Part shown: positions 47,101 through 56,939 of the stretch, in pieces
Numbering within the stretch: position 1 is the stretch's first letter
Layout of the letters: every line of letters starts with the position of its first letter
From: Salminus brasiliensis
Lineage: Eukaryota > Chordata > Actinopteri > Characiformes > Bryconidae
Assembly (NCBI RefSeq): GCF_030463535.1
Contig: NC_132897.1
Span: forward strand, 6,085,821-6,149,820
DNA: 64,000 nt
Reading direction: 5' to 3'
The notes under the pieces: generated by a model
Told to the model about the DNA's origin: nothing
The model's database searches: none
What the model saw: only the letters and a program-made list of their open reading frames with translations
Position numbers and translations under genes: made by a program

Positions 47101-47324
47101 GTGGAGTTGCTGATGGAGTCCCTTTAGGGCTCTTGACCCGTACTGAACTCATCATTGAAGCTTCAGTGCCCACAACACGCTTCTACTGTTCATTAACCTA
47201 ATGCATCCCTCTCTCTCTCGCTCCCTCTCTCTCTCCTCAGGCTAACAAAATGGTAGCCAAGAGAAAAGCTCTGGACGAGGCCAGCAAAGCTGACAAAAAG
47301 AAGAAGAAGCAGAAGAAACAGTAG
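30170..47324 (+). CDS. pes1: Pescadillo homolog (ribosome biogenesis factor), complete coding sequence
   Basis: Nucleolar protein of the PeBoW complex (with BOP1 and WDR12), needed for 28S/5.8S rRNA maturation and 60S assembly. Exons: 30170-30193, 31568-31647, 33069-33222, 33688-33797, 34390-34561, 35686-35775, 37182-37298, 38066-38143, 38243-38332, 39035-39165, 40385-40510, 42778-42962, 43151-43287, 46592-46759, 47241-47324 (TAG). Phases match at every junction, giving 581 aa, close to the family's 580-590. Seen: start [18 protein letters not shown]; pescadillo domain through about residue 290 ([42 protein letters not shown]-like block); BRCT domain about 320-415 ([43 protein letters not shown]); acidic run about 456-490; C-terminal [20 protein letters not shown] and a lysine-rich end. 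No damage found. Introns carry several transposons. Confidence 0.98.
30818..31493 (-). mobile_element. Family A MITE in pes1 intron 1, interrupted by a SINE
   Basis: Starts CACTGTATCTCCAAATGTTT and ends CCCAATATTTCTGTCATATA. The core (CCATGCTTAATGGCATTGGC, GAGCTGCAGAGCAGTG) is family A in reverse. It is split by the SINE at 31106-31330 and contains (TA)n at 31379-31429. Confidence 0.7.
31106..31330 (-). mobile_element. tRNA-derived SINE (type 3) with L2-like tail, antisense
   Basis: On the minus strand: GGTGTGGCGCAACAGAGATA (head), GGGGTTCGATTCCCGGTCTG (B box), a body, then AAGTCGCTCTGGATAAGAGC and a CATTTA-type end. Another copy is at 58085-58320, and the tail is shared with the LINE relic at 56940-57305. 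Confidence 0.8.
32140..32540. mobile_element. hAT-like non-autonomous fragment in pes1 intron 2
   Basis: The end GGATCGCTGCATCCCTAGT (reverse: ACTAGGGATGCAGCGATCC) and GATCC/CGGATC-rich words (GACCGATATCCGATCCTAGT) match the ends of the element at 39240-40242. The left boundary is unclear. Confidence 0.5.
33325..33655 (-). mobile_element. Family A MITE fragment in pes1 intron 3
   Basis: Core words CTATTGGCACCGTGCCTAAT, CTTCTTCTCTGGGCAGTAGA and ACAGTTACCCCAACAAAAGC. The outer ends are missing. Confidence 0.6.
34130..34265 (-). mobile_element. Family A MITE end fragment in pes1 intron 4
   Basis: AGTCTTCCCTGGACAGTAGA followed by AGGTGTCCCAATACTTTTGT, the right third of the family. Confidence 0.6.
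34600..34774 (+). repeat. (CA)n and (TG)n microsatellites in inverted arrangement, pes1 intron 5
   Basis: (CA)n at about 34600-34652 and (TG)n at 34737-34774, about 85 bp apart and starting 39 bp after the exon 5 donor. In pre-mRNA the two runs could pair. Confidence 0.85.
36385..36590 (+). mobile_element. SINE type 2 fragment in pes1 intron 6
   Basis: Body and 3' words (GGTGACTGGCTTCGCGTATG, TCGGAGGAGACCTGTGTTAA) match 26596-26790 and the reverse of 54627-55030. The tRNA-like head is missing. Confidence 0.5.
37299..39034 (+). other. pes1: pes1 introns 7-9: no recognised elements
   Basis: Between the exons at 38066-38143 and 38243-38332 and their neighbours the sequence is AT-rich with poly-T/poly-A runs. 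I see no transposon ends, RNA genes or other exons. The short frames at 38559-38988 have no recognisable similarity. Confidence 0.5.
39240..40242. mobile_element. Non-autonomous hAT-like element in pes1 intron 10
   Basis: Inverted ends TAGGGATGTCCTGATC and (reverse complement of the right end) TAGAGATGTCCCGATC bound a ~1-kb insert. Flanking octamers GTGACATC (39232-39239) and ATGACAGC (40243-40250) differ at two positions, consistent with an aged 8-bp target duplication typical of hAT. No transposase frame. A poly-A run is at 40116-40143. Confidence 0.7.
40273..40319 (+). repeat. (TG)n microsatellite
   Basis: About 23 TG dinucleotides, 65 bp before the pes1 exon 11 acceptor. Confidence 0.9.
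40648..40950 (+). repeat. Long direct repeat X, copy 1 (pes1 intron 11)
   Basis: From TCCGTTTCCTGTGTATGTGT through GATGTCTGCTTTTGAATTCA and ATGGTCACAGTATATACACA to GACCAAAAAAGATTTGTC. Nearly identical to 41965-42210 over about 110 bp, more divergent after that. Confidence 0.8.
40955..41700 (-). pseudogene. Non-LTR retrotransposon relic (reverse transcriptase C-terminus and 3' end)
   Basis: The minus strand near 41570-41460 reads [20 protein letters not shown] and continues into [10 protein letters not shown] after a stop. This is the typical SYKYLGV..W..HI block near the end of the LINE RT domain. Further downstream, stop-riddled matches to LRSFG..LF.. follow. The 3' end near 40955 finishes GATAATAAATGATTATC, and a second copy of this tail sits at 40560-40640. 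The clade (Rex1/CR1-like) is a guess. Confidence 0.65.
41965..42210 (+). repeat. Long direct repeat X, copy 2
   Basis: Second copy of the 40648-40950 sequence, about 1.3 kb downstream, also ending in GACCAAAAATGATTTGTC. The LINE relic lies between the two copies. Confidence 0.8.
43884..44268 (-). mobile_element. Family A MITE in pes1 intron 13
   Basis: Words GACAATGCCAATAGAATAGG, CACCATACCTAATGCCATGA and the end CCCAATACTTTTGTCCATAG. (TA)n/(GA)n at 44150-44200 lies inside. Confidence 0.7.
45180..45310. repeat. Dispersed repeat family D, copy 3
   Basis: TTTCATGATTAATAGACCAA, TTCTCCTTTTTCCATTGACT and TCCTCCTCCTGTAAAG match copies at 17.95 and 26.82 kb. Reverse orientation relative to 26.82 kb. 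Confidence 0.45.
45360..45970 (+). repeat. Degenerate long-period tandem repeat in pes1 intron 13
   Basis: Repeated blocks TTAGCTTTTAGCCTC, GATGCACCTAGCTTTAGCTG, TTTGGTGCTCCAGGAGGTTA and GTCAGCCGTCCTCC recur with spacings of about 160-205 bp. CT-rich, no coding content. Confidence 0.65.
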
Positions 47325-48720
47325 AGGCAGAAATGCAGAACCTTCTTTTTCTTTTTCTTTTTCTTTTTTATATAAAAAATGATCTGTTGATTCTCTCCAA
47401 CCGTGGGTCTTTTGTCTAATGTTTATGCAAATGAGTGATTTTTTTTTTGGCGTGAATGAATGTAAAAATATATCTTCTCAATGTCAGATTTAGTGTTTGG
47501 GATTCAGTGTATTTTACTTTTACTCACTGTAATATTAAAACAACCAGTATTAGTCACCAGAGTTATGAATTTATTAATAATGACTTTATTACCAATCAAC
47601 CTTTATTTTTATGAAGAATGACAGATTTTCAGTGTAGCTGAGTGTTTACAATACATAGGGATGGGAGGGGGTGTAAATGGTATTTAAATTAAAAACTTTA
47701 ATTAAAGTAAAATCAGTGAAGGGAAATGAAGAACTTTAAAAAAAGAAGAGGAAACAATCCCAATAATAAAGGATTAAAAGAGTATAAATTATGGTTTAAT
47801 TAGTAAGAAAGAGAACAAAATAAGCGGACATTGAAATAAATAAAACAAAAGTAAATCAGAAAAGTTTAAGTGAATTAATTAACTTTAAAATAAATAAGCT
47901 GTCATGTAAAATATGAATTACTTTTACTCTGTATAATATTAAAACAACCCAATTTTGTCACCAGAGTTATGAATTTATTAAAAATGACTTTACCAATCAA
48001 CCTTTCTTTTCACAAATAATACAATATACAATACAATAAGAAGAAATTAAAATAAATAAACAAAAAATAAATAAATATAAGTTTAAAAGGTAAAAAGTAT
48101 GAAAACCTAATTTAAAAAAATAGCTTAAATAAGCTTTCATTGTTTAAAATAAGATTTAAGCAACAAAACAACAGAAGTGTCAGATCAATTAAGTTAAAGT
48201 TAAATATATATATATAACTGATACTAAAAAGTCTGAACTAATAAAGGAACTCATTAAATAAATGACCTAATAAAGTTTTATTACTGACAATGAAAACACA
48301 GGTTATTGGAGTGCCTTCACTTACCATGACTTAGAACTTAGGACCAACTTACCAGTAGGTCATATTTAATAATTAGACCGTATTGAATTTCACACACTCG
48401 AGTTTCACTCTTCTTTGTGGGAGAGGTGCAGATAGCGTTGATCGTTCAGCGGGGGTTTCGAGTTTGTAATGAATTCCTCGTTGCCTCATTACTCATGAGC
48501 GCACGGAGTCAGATTGTCCAGGTTTCGGCCATCTGTCTAAATAATTGATCAGTTGAGCTGCTCAGTGTCCATTTCAGTCTTTAATGAAGAACGTGAGCCG
48601 TTTTGGGTCGTGAACTAAGGCAAACTCAATGTCATGGATTTTTCATGACGTGGAATCAACATGAAGCCTCAAAACGAAAAAAAGAAAATGAACTCGGTCC
48701 AAACTCTGAGAATTGTTAAA
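47325..48720 (+). other. pes1 3' UTR and AT-rich flank, with an internal ~90-bp duplication
   Basis: After the TAG there is a CTTTTT-rich 3' UTR. Candidate poly(A) signals are ATTAAA near 47533 and AATAAA near 47765, neither certain. The block around TATTAAAACAACC, GTCACCAGAGTTATGAATTT and ACCAATCAACCTTT occurs at 47519-47620 and again at 47932-48015. From 48015 to 48720 only AT-rich DNA is seen. Confidence 0.55.
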
Positions 48721-49050
48721 CTTACAGTATTGACCAGGGTCTCCTATGCTGCATTAGCGAGTCAAGAATGCCACAGGGGTTTGCTTGAGTAGAACAGAAC
48801 AGTGCGAGGTGGGTTTTCTGGGCCTGCAACACATTATAAGATGCATTAATTATAATCTGTCTGTTACTGGATTTTCTGAATTGGTTGGGATCCATTTGGC
48901 CTGTCCCGAAGTTCACTCTGTTTTTGTATGCTGGCTCGTATGCTATCAGATCTCCTTTGTCTCATCAAGACCACCCAAAACACACACTGAACACACGTTT
49001 CTAATTACCATATCAAGTATATTATTTAAGCAGTTTTGGCTAAGTATACA

Positions 49051-49390
49051 CTCAGCGAGCACTTTATTAGGAAGACCAGTGCACCTGCTTATTCATGCAA
49101 TTATCTAATCAGCCAACCACAAAGCAGTCGAGCGATGCATAAACTCATACTGACACAGGTCAGAGCTAGAGTTCCTCAGAATGGCGTAATGAAGAAACAC
49201 GTTCCTGCAGATGGGAAGGCCTTGTTGTTGAGAGAGGTCAACAGATAATGACCAGACTGACCAGAGCTGACAGAAATGCTACAGTAACTCAGATAAACGC
49301 TCTGAGCAGAAATCAGCTCAGGATGCACAAGTTCGGCTTAGAGACTGAAAGTCTGCAACAGCTGAAGGTCATGCTGGTATTTGGTGAAGT
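49051..49390. mobile_element. DNA transposon fragment with CTCAGCGAGCACTTTATTAG end
   Basis: ACACTCAGCGAGCACTTTAT followed by GCACCTGCTTATTCATGCAA and TAATCAGCCAACCACAAAGC. This is a widespread fish element; its terminal words are the likely source of the minisatellite at 19391-20158. Confidence 0.65.
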
Positions 49391-49396
49391 GTTTGG

Positions 49397-49640
49397 GGCA
49401 GTGGTGGTTCAGCAGTTAGAGCTCTGGGCTGTTGATGACCTGGGTTGTGGGTTCGATACCCGGGCTCGGCAAGCTGTCACTGTTGGGACCTTCAGCAAAG
49501 GCCCCAGATTGAGCAATGCCAAAGCTGCCCACCGCTCTGGGTGTGTGTACTCACACTGTGTCACTGTGTTTTACTAGTGTGTATGTGCACAGATGGGTTA
49601 AAGGTGGAGGCCTGATTATATCTGTGTCCAACAGTAATGG
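49397..49640 (+). mobile_element. tRNA-derived SINE (type 1), sense copy
   Basis: GGGGCAGTGGTGGTTCAGCA head, GTGGGTTCGATACCCGGGCT B box region, CTGCCCACCGCTCTGGGTGT body and a CGTCTCGTCTTGTCTTGTCT tail. Same family as 5508-5817. Confidence 0.75.
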
Positions 49641-49889
49641 TGAATAAGGTCGTCTCGTCTTGTCTTGTCTACTGTTTGCACTTGAGCAAAACCACAAACT
49701 GCAAGTACTTGCACACTTGAGCTAGATTTGGAAACAGGTCATGCCCAATTGGATTGGATTTTGGGACACACTGTTTCTCCACTGTAAAAAATACCTGTTT
49801 TTGTGGTGAGCGAGGCTCTTTTGGGTGGTGTAACAGCAGGTCACCCCCCTACAACCATAATAAAGCAACTTCTGCATCCCCTCACTTTA

Positions 49890-50195
49890 ATACACCCATC
49901 AGCCCTAACATTAAAAGCACTGATCTGGTTTAGTGACACTTGTCAGGGGGCGGGATCTACATATTAGGCAGTGAGCGAACAGTCAGTTCCTGAAGGTGAG
50001 GTGATGTGTAGGAATCAGGCTGGCCTTGTGGGGTCTGTCTGGTATTCTGGGTCATGGATGCAATCCGTAGAGGACCCAAGACTGCTATAAAGGGTCTGCT
50101 GCTAACGCCTGGGATGCCTTTTGAAGGCCATGCCTCAGTATGTCAGAGCTGTTTTGATGGCACGAGGGGGATCATATGTATATTATATGCACACC
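49890..50195. mobile_element. MITE, family B
   Basis: Starts CATCAGCCCTAACATTAAAA and contains CAGTCAGTTCCTGAAGGTGA and GGGTCTGCTGCTAACGCC, as in the copies at 8.3 and 52.3 kb. The right end is lost. Confidence 0.65.
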
Positions 50196-50984
50196 TGTAT
50201 TGTAAAACTATAAAGGGGGGGGGGGGTGTCTTCAGCTGCAGTTGTGTAAAAGTAAGTGTTTCTACTAAAGTGGCCACTAAAGGCTCTGTGTGTTTATGCA
50301 AATGTACTGTCAAGTATTTTGTGCTTATAATGAGGTTCCAAAGCTGTGGTCAGCTTTCTGTTAGAGAACTGTGTGTGCGTGTGCGTGCGTGCAAATCATA
50401 CTGCATCAGTAGTGGGCAGTAATGACGTCATTCTTCACCTCCTGACCCTCAACAAGCTGCGTAACCCCGGTGGGCCGAGGGCCAGGCGAATTATGCCTTC
50501 TCTACTTTTTTTTTTTTATCACTCCATCACACACACCCAGTCCCCTGCTCTCTCACACACACACACACACATACACACTCTCACTCGCCAGTTTGCCCCT
50601 TCTACATTCCAGCCATGCTCCCTGCCTCTCGCTCTCGCCCTGCCTGGCACAGGGGTGGCCCTTTGTGTGTGTTTGTGTTTGTGTGTGTGTGCGCGTGTGC
50701 ATGGGGTCGCTCTGACAATGGGCTTAGTGTTCCAGTCCAGCCAAATGAAGGATACAGTGATTGGGTTAAGCATTCAGTGGCATCTCAGTGTTAGGGTGGT
50801 AGTGGGGAGAGGCTTTCTCCATAGGGACATCGTCCGTGTCTGCTGACAGCTTATGTGCTCTGTAACAGACATAACACTCTTTCTTTTTGCATTCAGTAAT
50901 TTTTGTAAGTAGTTTTGGTGTTTTTTCTGCACAGAATTATTGAAAGCTTATTAGATATGTAAAGTAAATAACAGTTTTATTATT

Positions 50985-51425
50985 TAAATCAAATCAGATT
51001 TATTTGAATAACGCTTTTTAAAGTCACAAAGCAGCTTTACAGGCCCCAAGTGGACTGTCACGGGCGTCTGCAGGCTGGTGTGTTGGTCCAGGGTATGTAG
51101 TGCTTCCCTCCAGGCATGTTGGTTCCCCATTGATGTGTTGGTCCGCTGCCCTCACTAGTGTCGGGGCAATCATGTGCAATGGGGGTGGTGTGTGTGTGTG
51201 TGTGTGTGTGGGGGGGGGGTTACGTAAGGGTTGGTGGTCCAAATTGGGAAGGAAATGGGTGAAAAATCTGATAAATATAAAAAACAGCAGCTTTACAGAA
51301 TCAGTAATCAGTAAGAGGACAAGAGATCAACAAGACACAAAAACCTAAGACCACCTGTGAGCAGCCAAAGACCACAGTGGCAAGGAAAAACTCCAAAGCC
51401 AAGACTCACAGAAGGGTGACACCCA
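50985..51425. mobile_element. Fish interspersed repeat (TTTATTTGNATA..GCAGCTTTACAG type)
   Basis: AAATCAGATTTATTTGAATA, CACAAAGCAGCTTTACAGG and later GACCACAGTGGCAAGGAAAA are signature words of a common teleost repeat. It has a (GT)n/(G)n run at 51187-51220. Class not assigned. Confidence 0.5.
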
Positions 51426-52339
51426 TTCTCCTCTGATCAGAAATAGTTATAAATGATTTATTGATAAAAGTCACCAAACCAAACTGCAAAATAGCAACAA
51501 ACGTCTGACTGTGGACGTCTGCCTAGGTTGTTTTCCACTGCCAAGATAGCAATGTACCTGAACACACCTCATTTTGAGACCACTGCTGAGGAGCATAGTG
51601 CATAAACATGGCTCCTTTTATTTACACCCCAAATTTGCTTACGCCTAGCCCACTAGCTGGCTAGTGGCTAAACGCAGTGGCTACTTTGGGAGAATATGGA
51701 AGTGAGCCTAAAAAAGGCCCAAAAGCTAACATTGGGCTGACTGATGCTGACTGATACATGTTACAAGCCTTTGGCTTTTGGAGTGGCTAAAAGCTAACAC
51801 CGGCCCACCAGCTACAATCTCTTTGACTAGCTGACCGCACACTGTCCCGCAATGTACGGCAAATAAAAATATGAATAATTATAAAATATATGTTTGTACT
51901 CTTGTTAGAGTTCTGAGCCATGCTAGGCCTAGCTGGGATACGCCAAATGGCCTCTTTGTAAAAGGAAAATCACCATGTTTCATTCGGAGGCCAAATAACA
52001 GGGTGGTAAACAGGCTTGTTTAATGACATCTGAGCATTTTCACCCCAGTCAGTCACATGCTTACTACTTATCATTAAAATACTTTAAAAAAAAACCTTAA
52101 AATCCTCAATAAATGCCTTCTATGACATCCTTAAAAAGATCATTTTAACAATTCAAAAAAATCTAAATAATAGTCCTAATAATATAATAATATAATAATA
52201 TAATAATTGAAATCCAATCAGATGCTTGTTGCTATGCACTTTGTGCTCTTTCTGAAAGGCATTTATTTAATGCTCTAGAAGATACCTGAAGAGACCCCAT
52301 GATATAATCTAAGTATACTTTGATGGTATTATCACTGTA
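51426..52339. other. Intergenic stretch with no recognised feature
   Basis: I see no exon, RNA gene or transposon end. There are words such as GGCTAAAAGCTAACA and an (ATAATAT)n run near 52180. Confidence 0.4.
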
Positions 52340-52770
52340 TACCAACTAGCCAAAACTTTAACACCGCCTGCCTAATAATGAGTAGGTTCCCCAAGGTCCC
52401 ACCACAACAGATCTGACCATTCAAGACCTCCAAAGGCATCCTGTGGGACGTTGGCACCAAGACGTTAGCAGCAGATCCTTTAAGCTCTGGAAGTTGTGAG
52501 ATGGGGCCTCTGTGGATTACATCAGTAAGCAGGTGCCCGTGACCCTGTCCTTTTTGGGAGCACTTTTGGTAGGTACCAGAAAAACCTCACAAAACCTGCC
52601 TGAAGATTTGGAGATGTTCTGACACAGTCGTCCAGCCACCACCTGCTTTTTCCTGCTTTTACACTTCACTTAATCACCTTCAAGAACGGACTGTTCGTTT
52701 GCTCCCTTGACAGATTGAAGGTAGTCAGATAATCAATGTTTTTCACTTCACTCTGGTATTAATGTTATGG
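52340..52770. mobile_element. MITE, family B, reverse orientation
   Basis: From ACTAGCCAAAACTTTAACAC through GGATGTT-type core words (AAAGGCATCCTGTGGGACGT, GACGTTAGCAGCAGATCCTT) to GGTATTAATGTTATGGATAA. Reverse of the copy at 8338-8815. Confidence 0.65.
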
Positions 52771-52859
52771 ATAATACCAGTGTAATAATAACCTTTTTTT
52801 CACATTATCCACCTTTACAGCCTCCCAAAAGTTTGCACCATGTCAGATGAGTCTGGGGA

Positions 52860-53225
52860 TCTCACCCAGGTAGCTCAGTAATGTCACCTGAGCTACAGTT
52901 TCCCACAAAGTATCACCATCACAAGGTGTTTGAACCGGAGCTGCTGAGTTCCCACAGGCAGCTCCTTTGTGCTCCTGTTGAAAAGGTTAACCTCTGTCTC
53001 TCAGCGCACTGTTTAAAGCAGTCAGAGCTCTGCTTGTTTGGCTGGAGCAAAAGAAACGTAGCAGCGAGCGATCCGACACAATTCAGAGCTTTGTTCAGGT
53101 CCTGCTCGGCCGTCCTGCGTTTATCCTCCCATGTGGCCTACAAGCCCATCTATCAACTTTCAGCTCCGACTGCGACTCCGCACTGGGCTCTCAATAGCGC
53201 TCTGTATGAGAACTGAATAGATCCC
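52860..53225 (+). other. Non-repetitive island with a 111-codon open frame, function unknown
   Basis: Unlike its neighbours, this stretch has no visible transposon words and keeps a frame open from 52881 to 53216. I do not recognise the product, and there are no clear domains. It could be a conserved non-coding element or an upstream exon of gal3st1. Confidence 0.25.
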
Positions 53226-53384
53226 AGGCCCTCCTCCCTCTTTTCTTTCTCCCTCTCCCTCTTTCTTTCACTGACTCTCTCTCTCTCTTACTCTCTCTCC
53301 ATTTCTATGTCTAAGACTAGTGTCTGAATAATATAATAACTCCTGAATGAGCAGTTTATCAGGTAATGTTCAGGTTTTATGCAA

Positions 53385-53625
53385 CAAGAGTGTTAGTGAG
53401 GTCTGGCGGTTTGATGATCCCCCCCCACAACACCCAATCCCACCTCATCCCAAACTCCCTAGTTCATCCTAGAACACAGTGCCACTGCTCCACAGCTCGG
53501 TGCATGCCTGGCATGAGGCACTGTGCCAATAGGCTCATGTTTATCTGCTCCAGAGAGTCCTAATCTTTTGGCAATACTTTTCTGTGGGGACTAGACAAGC
53601 CCTGAGTGTGTGTGAATGCATGCAT
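53385..53625 (+). mobile_element. Family A MITE fragment
   Basis: AAGAGTGTTAGTGAGGTCTG, CCACTGCTCCACAGCTCGGT and TTTATCTGCTCCAGAGAGTC match the middle of full copies such as 61720-62198. Confidence 0.65.
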
Positions 53626-53637
53626 TTATTGGAAACA

Positions 53638-53766
53638 TCTCTCTCTCTCTCTCTCTCTCTCTCACTTACTCACACACACATACACATACACACACAAAGC
53701 CTGACAAGTGCAATTTCCGCCACAGGGAGAGGGCGGTTAAGTCTCCTCTGTTCTTTTCATACACAC

Positions 53767-53801
<35 letters not shown>
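53638..53801 (+). repeat. (CT)n and (GA)n microsatellites in inverted arrangement
   Basis: (CT)n at 53638-53663, (CA)n-like at 53670-53697 and (GA)n at 53770-53801. The CT and GA runs are complementary and could form a hairpin. Confidence 0.85.
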
Positions 53802-53803
<2 letters not shown>

Positions 53804-54504
53804 GTGGAGTTTAAAGCACATCAGGTGCTCAGAGAGAGACGCTGGAGAGAGAGAGAAGTGAGTGCACAGCCGGGCTTCTAACTGCACCGCAGAGGAGAGC
53901 ATGACTGACCATCGAAGTGTCCATAGAGGCTACCGTGGGCTCCCCTGCATGAGCAGAAGAGCCAGCTGTGATTCTGAAGGTCCGGCTGTGGTTCGGAAGG
54001 TCCAGCTGTGGTTCTGAGTGTGTGATGCGAGTCCATGCCTCTGAACTTCACCCTCTGCAGAGTCCCTCTTCCACCCGCCTGTCCAGCTGGGATGAAAATG
54101 TCCACTCACTGAGGTACTACAGTCTTTCTGCTCTTTGCTGTGAGTGAGCGCTGAGAGCTGATACTGGTGCTTTCTGGAGACTGTTCTGCTGTTGTTCAAG
54201 CCATGAATCAGACTTTCAGTTTAGTTAAGATAAGCTCGGGGTTAGTGATAGGCTGAGGAGGCGGCTGATATGAACACAAACAGAGGTCTTGATATTAGAG
54301 CCGCTTCATGTTGGTGGATTAGGTTTGCTTTCTCTAAAAAATGATACTTTCTGAAAGGGTTCATTGGAACGAAGACGTAGGAGATCCGTAGGAGAGTGGA
54401 GGACTCTCTAAAGCTGACTGTTTTAAAGCTGATGGTTCTGGAATTTGATCCATAGCCGTATTTATGAACCATCCAAGTCATGAACTATTCAAAAGAGGCC
54501 TCGA

Positions 54505-55110
54505 GCATTTGGTGGATGCGCTTATCTGGAGCGACTTACATTTGAGTTATAAAAGGATAAAGGATAAAGTTATGTTACAGGTAGGAGAATGCAGAGGTAG
54601 GTGTCTTGCCTAAGGACTCTTTTTTCTGTACTATATTATATATACAATTTTACCCAGTTTTCCTCCCCAATTTTAGATTTTAGCCAACTACCCAACCCAC
54701 TCATTAGTACCCTTTCCCCATCTCATGTAATGCCCCTGACACATGCTTCTAACACATGCCTCCTCCAACACGTGCAACCAGCCACCACCTTTTTAAACTG
54801 CCGCTGATGCAACGCCACCAGGCAGCCAACAAGCTCAAGGCCATTGCTGTGCTGGGTACCCAGATGCCAGCACCCAATGAGAGCAGCTAGCAGACGCCAG
54901 CCAGCAGGCCAATTGTGCTCACTCAGGCTCAGGCTGCTGATGGCAGGCAGCATGATCTGGGATTCCCAGGATTCAAACCAGCGATCCTTGGGTCATAGTG
55001 GCAGCGCCTTAGTCCACTGGGCCACTCAGAGCATGTTGGTGTAACTTGGTGTGCTTGCCCAGCCAGGAACTGAACCCTAGTCTGCCATGGGAAGGTGGTG
55101 TTACAGTCTA
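54505..55110 (-). mobile_element. SINE type 3 interrupted by another SINE
   Basis: 54505-54625 carries the L2-like tail (GATGCGCTTATCTGGAGCGA) and body (GTCTTGCCTAAGGACTCTT). The head part (GTTGGTGTAACTTGGTGTGC, CCAGGAACTGAACCCTAGTC) resumes at about 55030-55110. The element at 54627-55030 separates them. Confidence 0.65.
54627..55030 (-). mobile_element. SINE type 2, near full length, nested inside SINE type 3
   Basis: On the minus strand: GAGTGGCCCAGTGGACTAAG (A-box region), GATCGCTGGTTTGAATCCTG (B box), GATCATGCTGCCTGCCATCA, then the body and a tail GGTAGTTGGCTAAAATCTAA. It is the unamplified counterpart of the SINE bearing the 48-bp array. Confidence 0.75.
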
Positions 55111-55181
55111 CTTAGAGTCACAAGTTGGATTAGGATGCAACTCAACCTGAAAATAAGGTTGAAGGATCAGAATGTCTGAAT

Positions 55182-55438
55182 ACGCTACATGTCCAAAAAT
55201 TTGTGGACATTAGTAAATTCAGCTGGATTGAGGTGGTTTGGTTCTCTGAAGTGATGGAGCTCCATCCAATACCTTTGAGATGAGTCCCATCATGGCTGAA
55301 TGCTATCAGATACTCACAGCTTATAGAAAGCCTTTTAGAAAAAAGAGGCTGATACTCCAGCAGAAGAGGGGGGTGTGGGGGACTTTGGAAGAAACATCAG
55401 ATGGGCAGATGTCTACAAACTTTTTACCATATATAATG
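55182..55438. mobile_element. Short family A MITE derivative
   Basis: Ends CTACATGTCCAAAAATTTGT and TCTACAAACTTTTTACCATA flank family words (GGTTTGGTTCTCTGAAGTGA, GATGGAGCTCCATCCAATAC). Confidence 0.55.
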
Positions 55439-55439
55439 T

Positions 55440-56930
55440 ATCAATACTTGTCAATTTTCCACGATAATAATACTATCCATGTTATGTATGTCAGTATAGA
55501 CACCTTGTAATTGAGACAAGGTGTGTCAGGGTGTCTACATTAATTATTGCTAGAATCTGGGCATGTTGTGCTGTATATTACCGTAAGTTCATTGCGTAAG
55601 ACAGCTGGTGCATTTTAGCTTCAGAAGATCTTCACTAAAGTTTACCAGTGGGTAGACTGTTTGGATAAAGTGTCCAAATACTTTACTAAATTGACCAAAA
55701 TACTAAAGTTGATGGGACAATAGGTGTGTTTGATCTTCTACCATCTCTAATCTGACCTGAACTTTAATTTAGTCTCTTTTAAAGCTCTGATGCTTGTGTA
55801 TGGCATGTTGCTTCAAATATGTGGATGAGAGTGGCAATTACTGGAGGTCCTCTCTTCCTACGGTGTCAGTAATGGTATCAGATATCCCCATTTCCAGTGT
55901 ACTGTATTAATGGTGGAGATTCTCATGACTACTCATGACTGCCCTTGTGTGGCCAGTACATACAGTCCTGGAGCTTAAACCTATTCTCAACTAAAAGTGA
56001 TTAGTGTTAGTTCAGTTACAAATAAGGACAAAAGCATCGGGCCAAAAAATGATTTAGCTACTGAGTAACTTAAAGAACTGCAGTGTAACTTAGTACATGC
56101 AGCATCTATTAGCATAAGGATGCTGTTTTCTGCTTTTTTGGGACCTCTTTAGTCTATAATAAAAAGCTAAGCTCCAAAATGAGAGGTGTGAGCAACAGCA
56201 AAGCAGTCCTGAGGCTCATCTAACAGAGCAGATTGATATTACCCCCATTTAGTGCACTGACCAGTTAGTTACCGGGCTTCGAACTGGCTTCAATCTGAAT
56301 GAACTAAAATTGACCACTACTTTTTGACATTAGATGACATCCTGGTTGTTGCTAGGTTAAAGGCTAGGTCAATCATATTGCAAGGTTGGAACTAACTGTG
56401 GCCAAATAACCAACAATACATTTTCCATAGTGATAGAGCTGTAGTGAAGTGTGTTCTAGCCGTGTGGCCCAGTGCCACATACGCTATGACAGTGCATCCA
56501 ACAATAAAGGCAGCAAGGAGCTTCTTTTATCCAGTGACAGAAATAGAGCTGCTGATCCATTCTACTGTGGCCAGCATGTAAACAACCATGTAAAGGAGAT
56601 GAAGCCAAGTCTATGAAACAGGGAGATCTTGGTAACTAAAGGATAATAATTACAATAACAATTGTAAAGAATTTGGCAGAATAACAAATATGAGCCCACA
56701 TGTGCCAAAATCAGCCTGTAGTATAAAGTAGTAGCCAAAGTCTGATTCTGCAGGTGAGTCTGGCATGGCAGAGACAGCAAGGCTGCTGTTAAGCAATGAC
56801 CACAGTTAGAATTCAAGCAAGGATTTATTTATTAGCTGCTGCAGTAATGAGTTAATACATTAAACTGATTACATGTGAGACTACACCCCAGAACATCATT
56901 AATGCCTCATGGGTTAATATGATCATGTAT
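55440..56930. other. Intergenic stretch with no recognised feature
   Basis: Unique-looking AT-rich DNA. I find no exon, RNA gene or clear repeat end. Short open frames have no recognisable similarity. Confidence 0.4.
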
Positions 56931-56939
56931 GATAAATCA

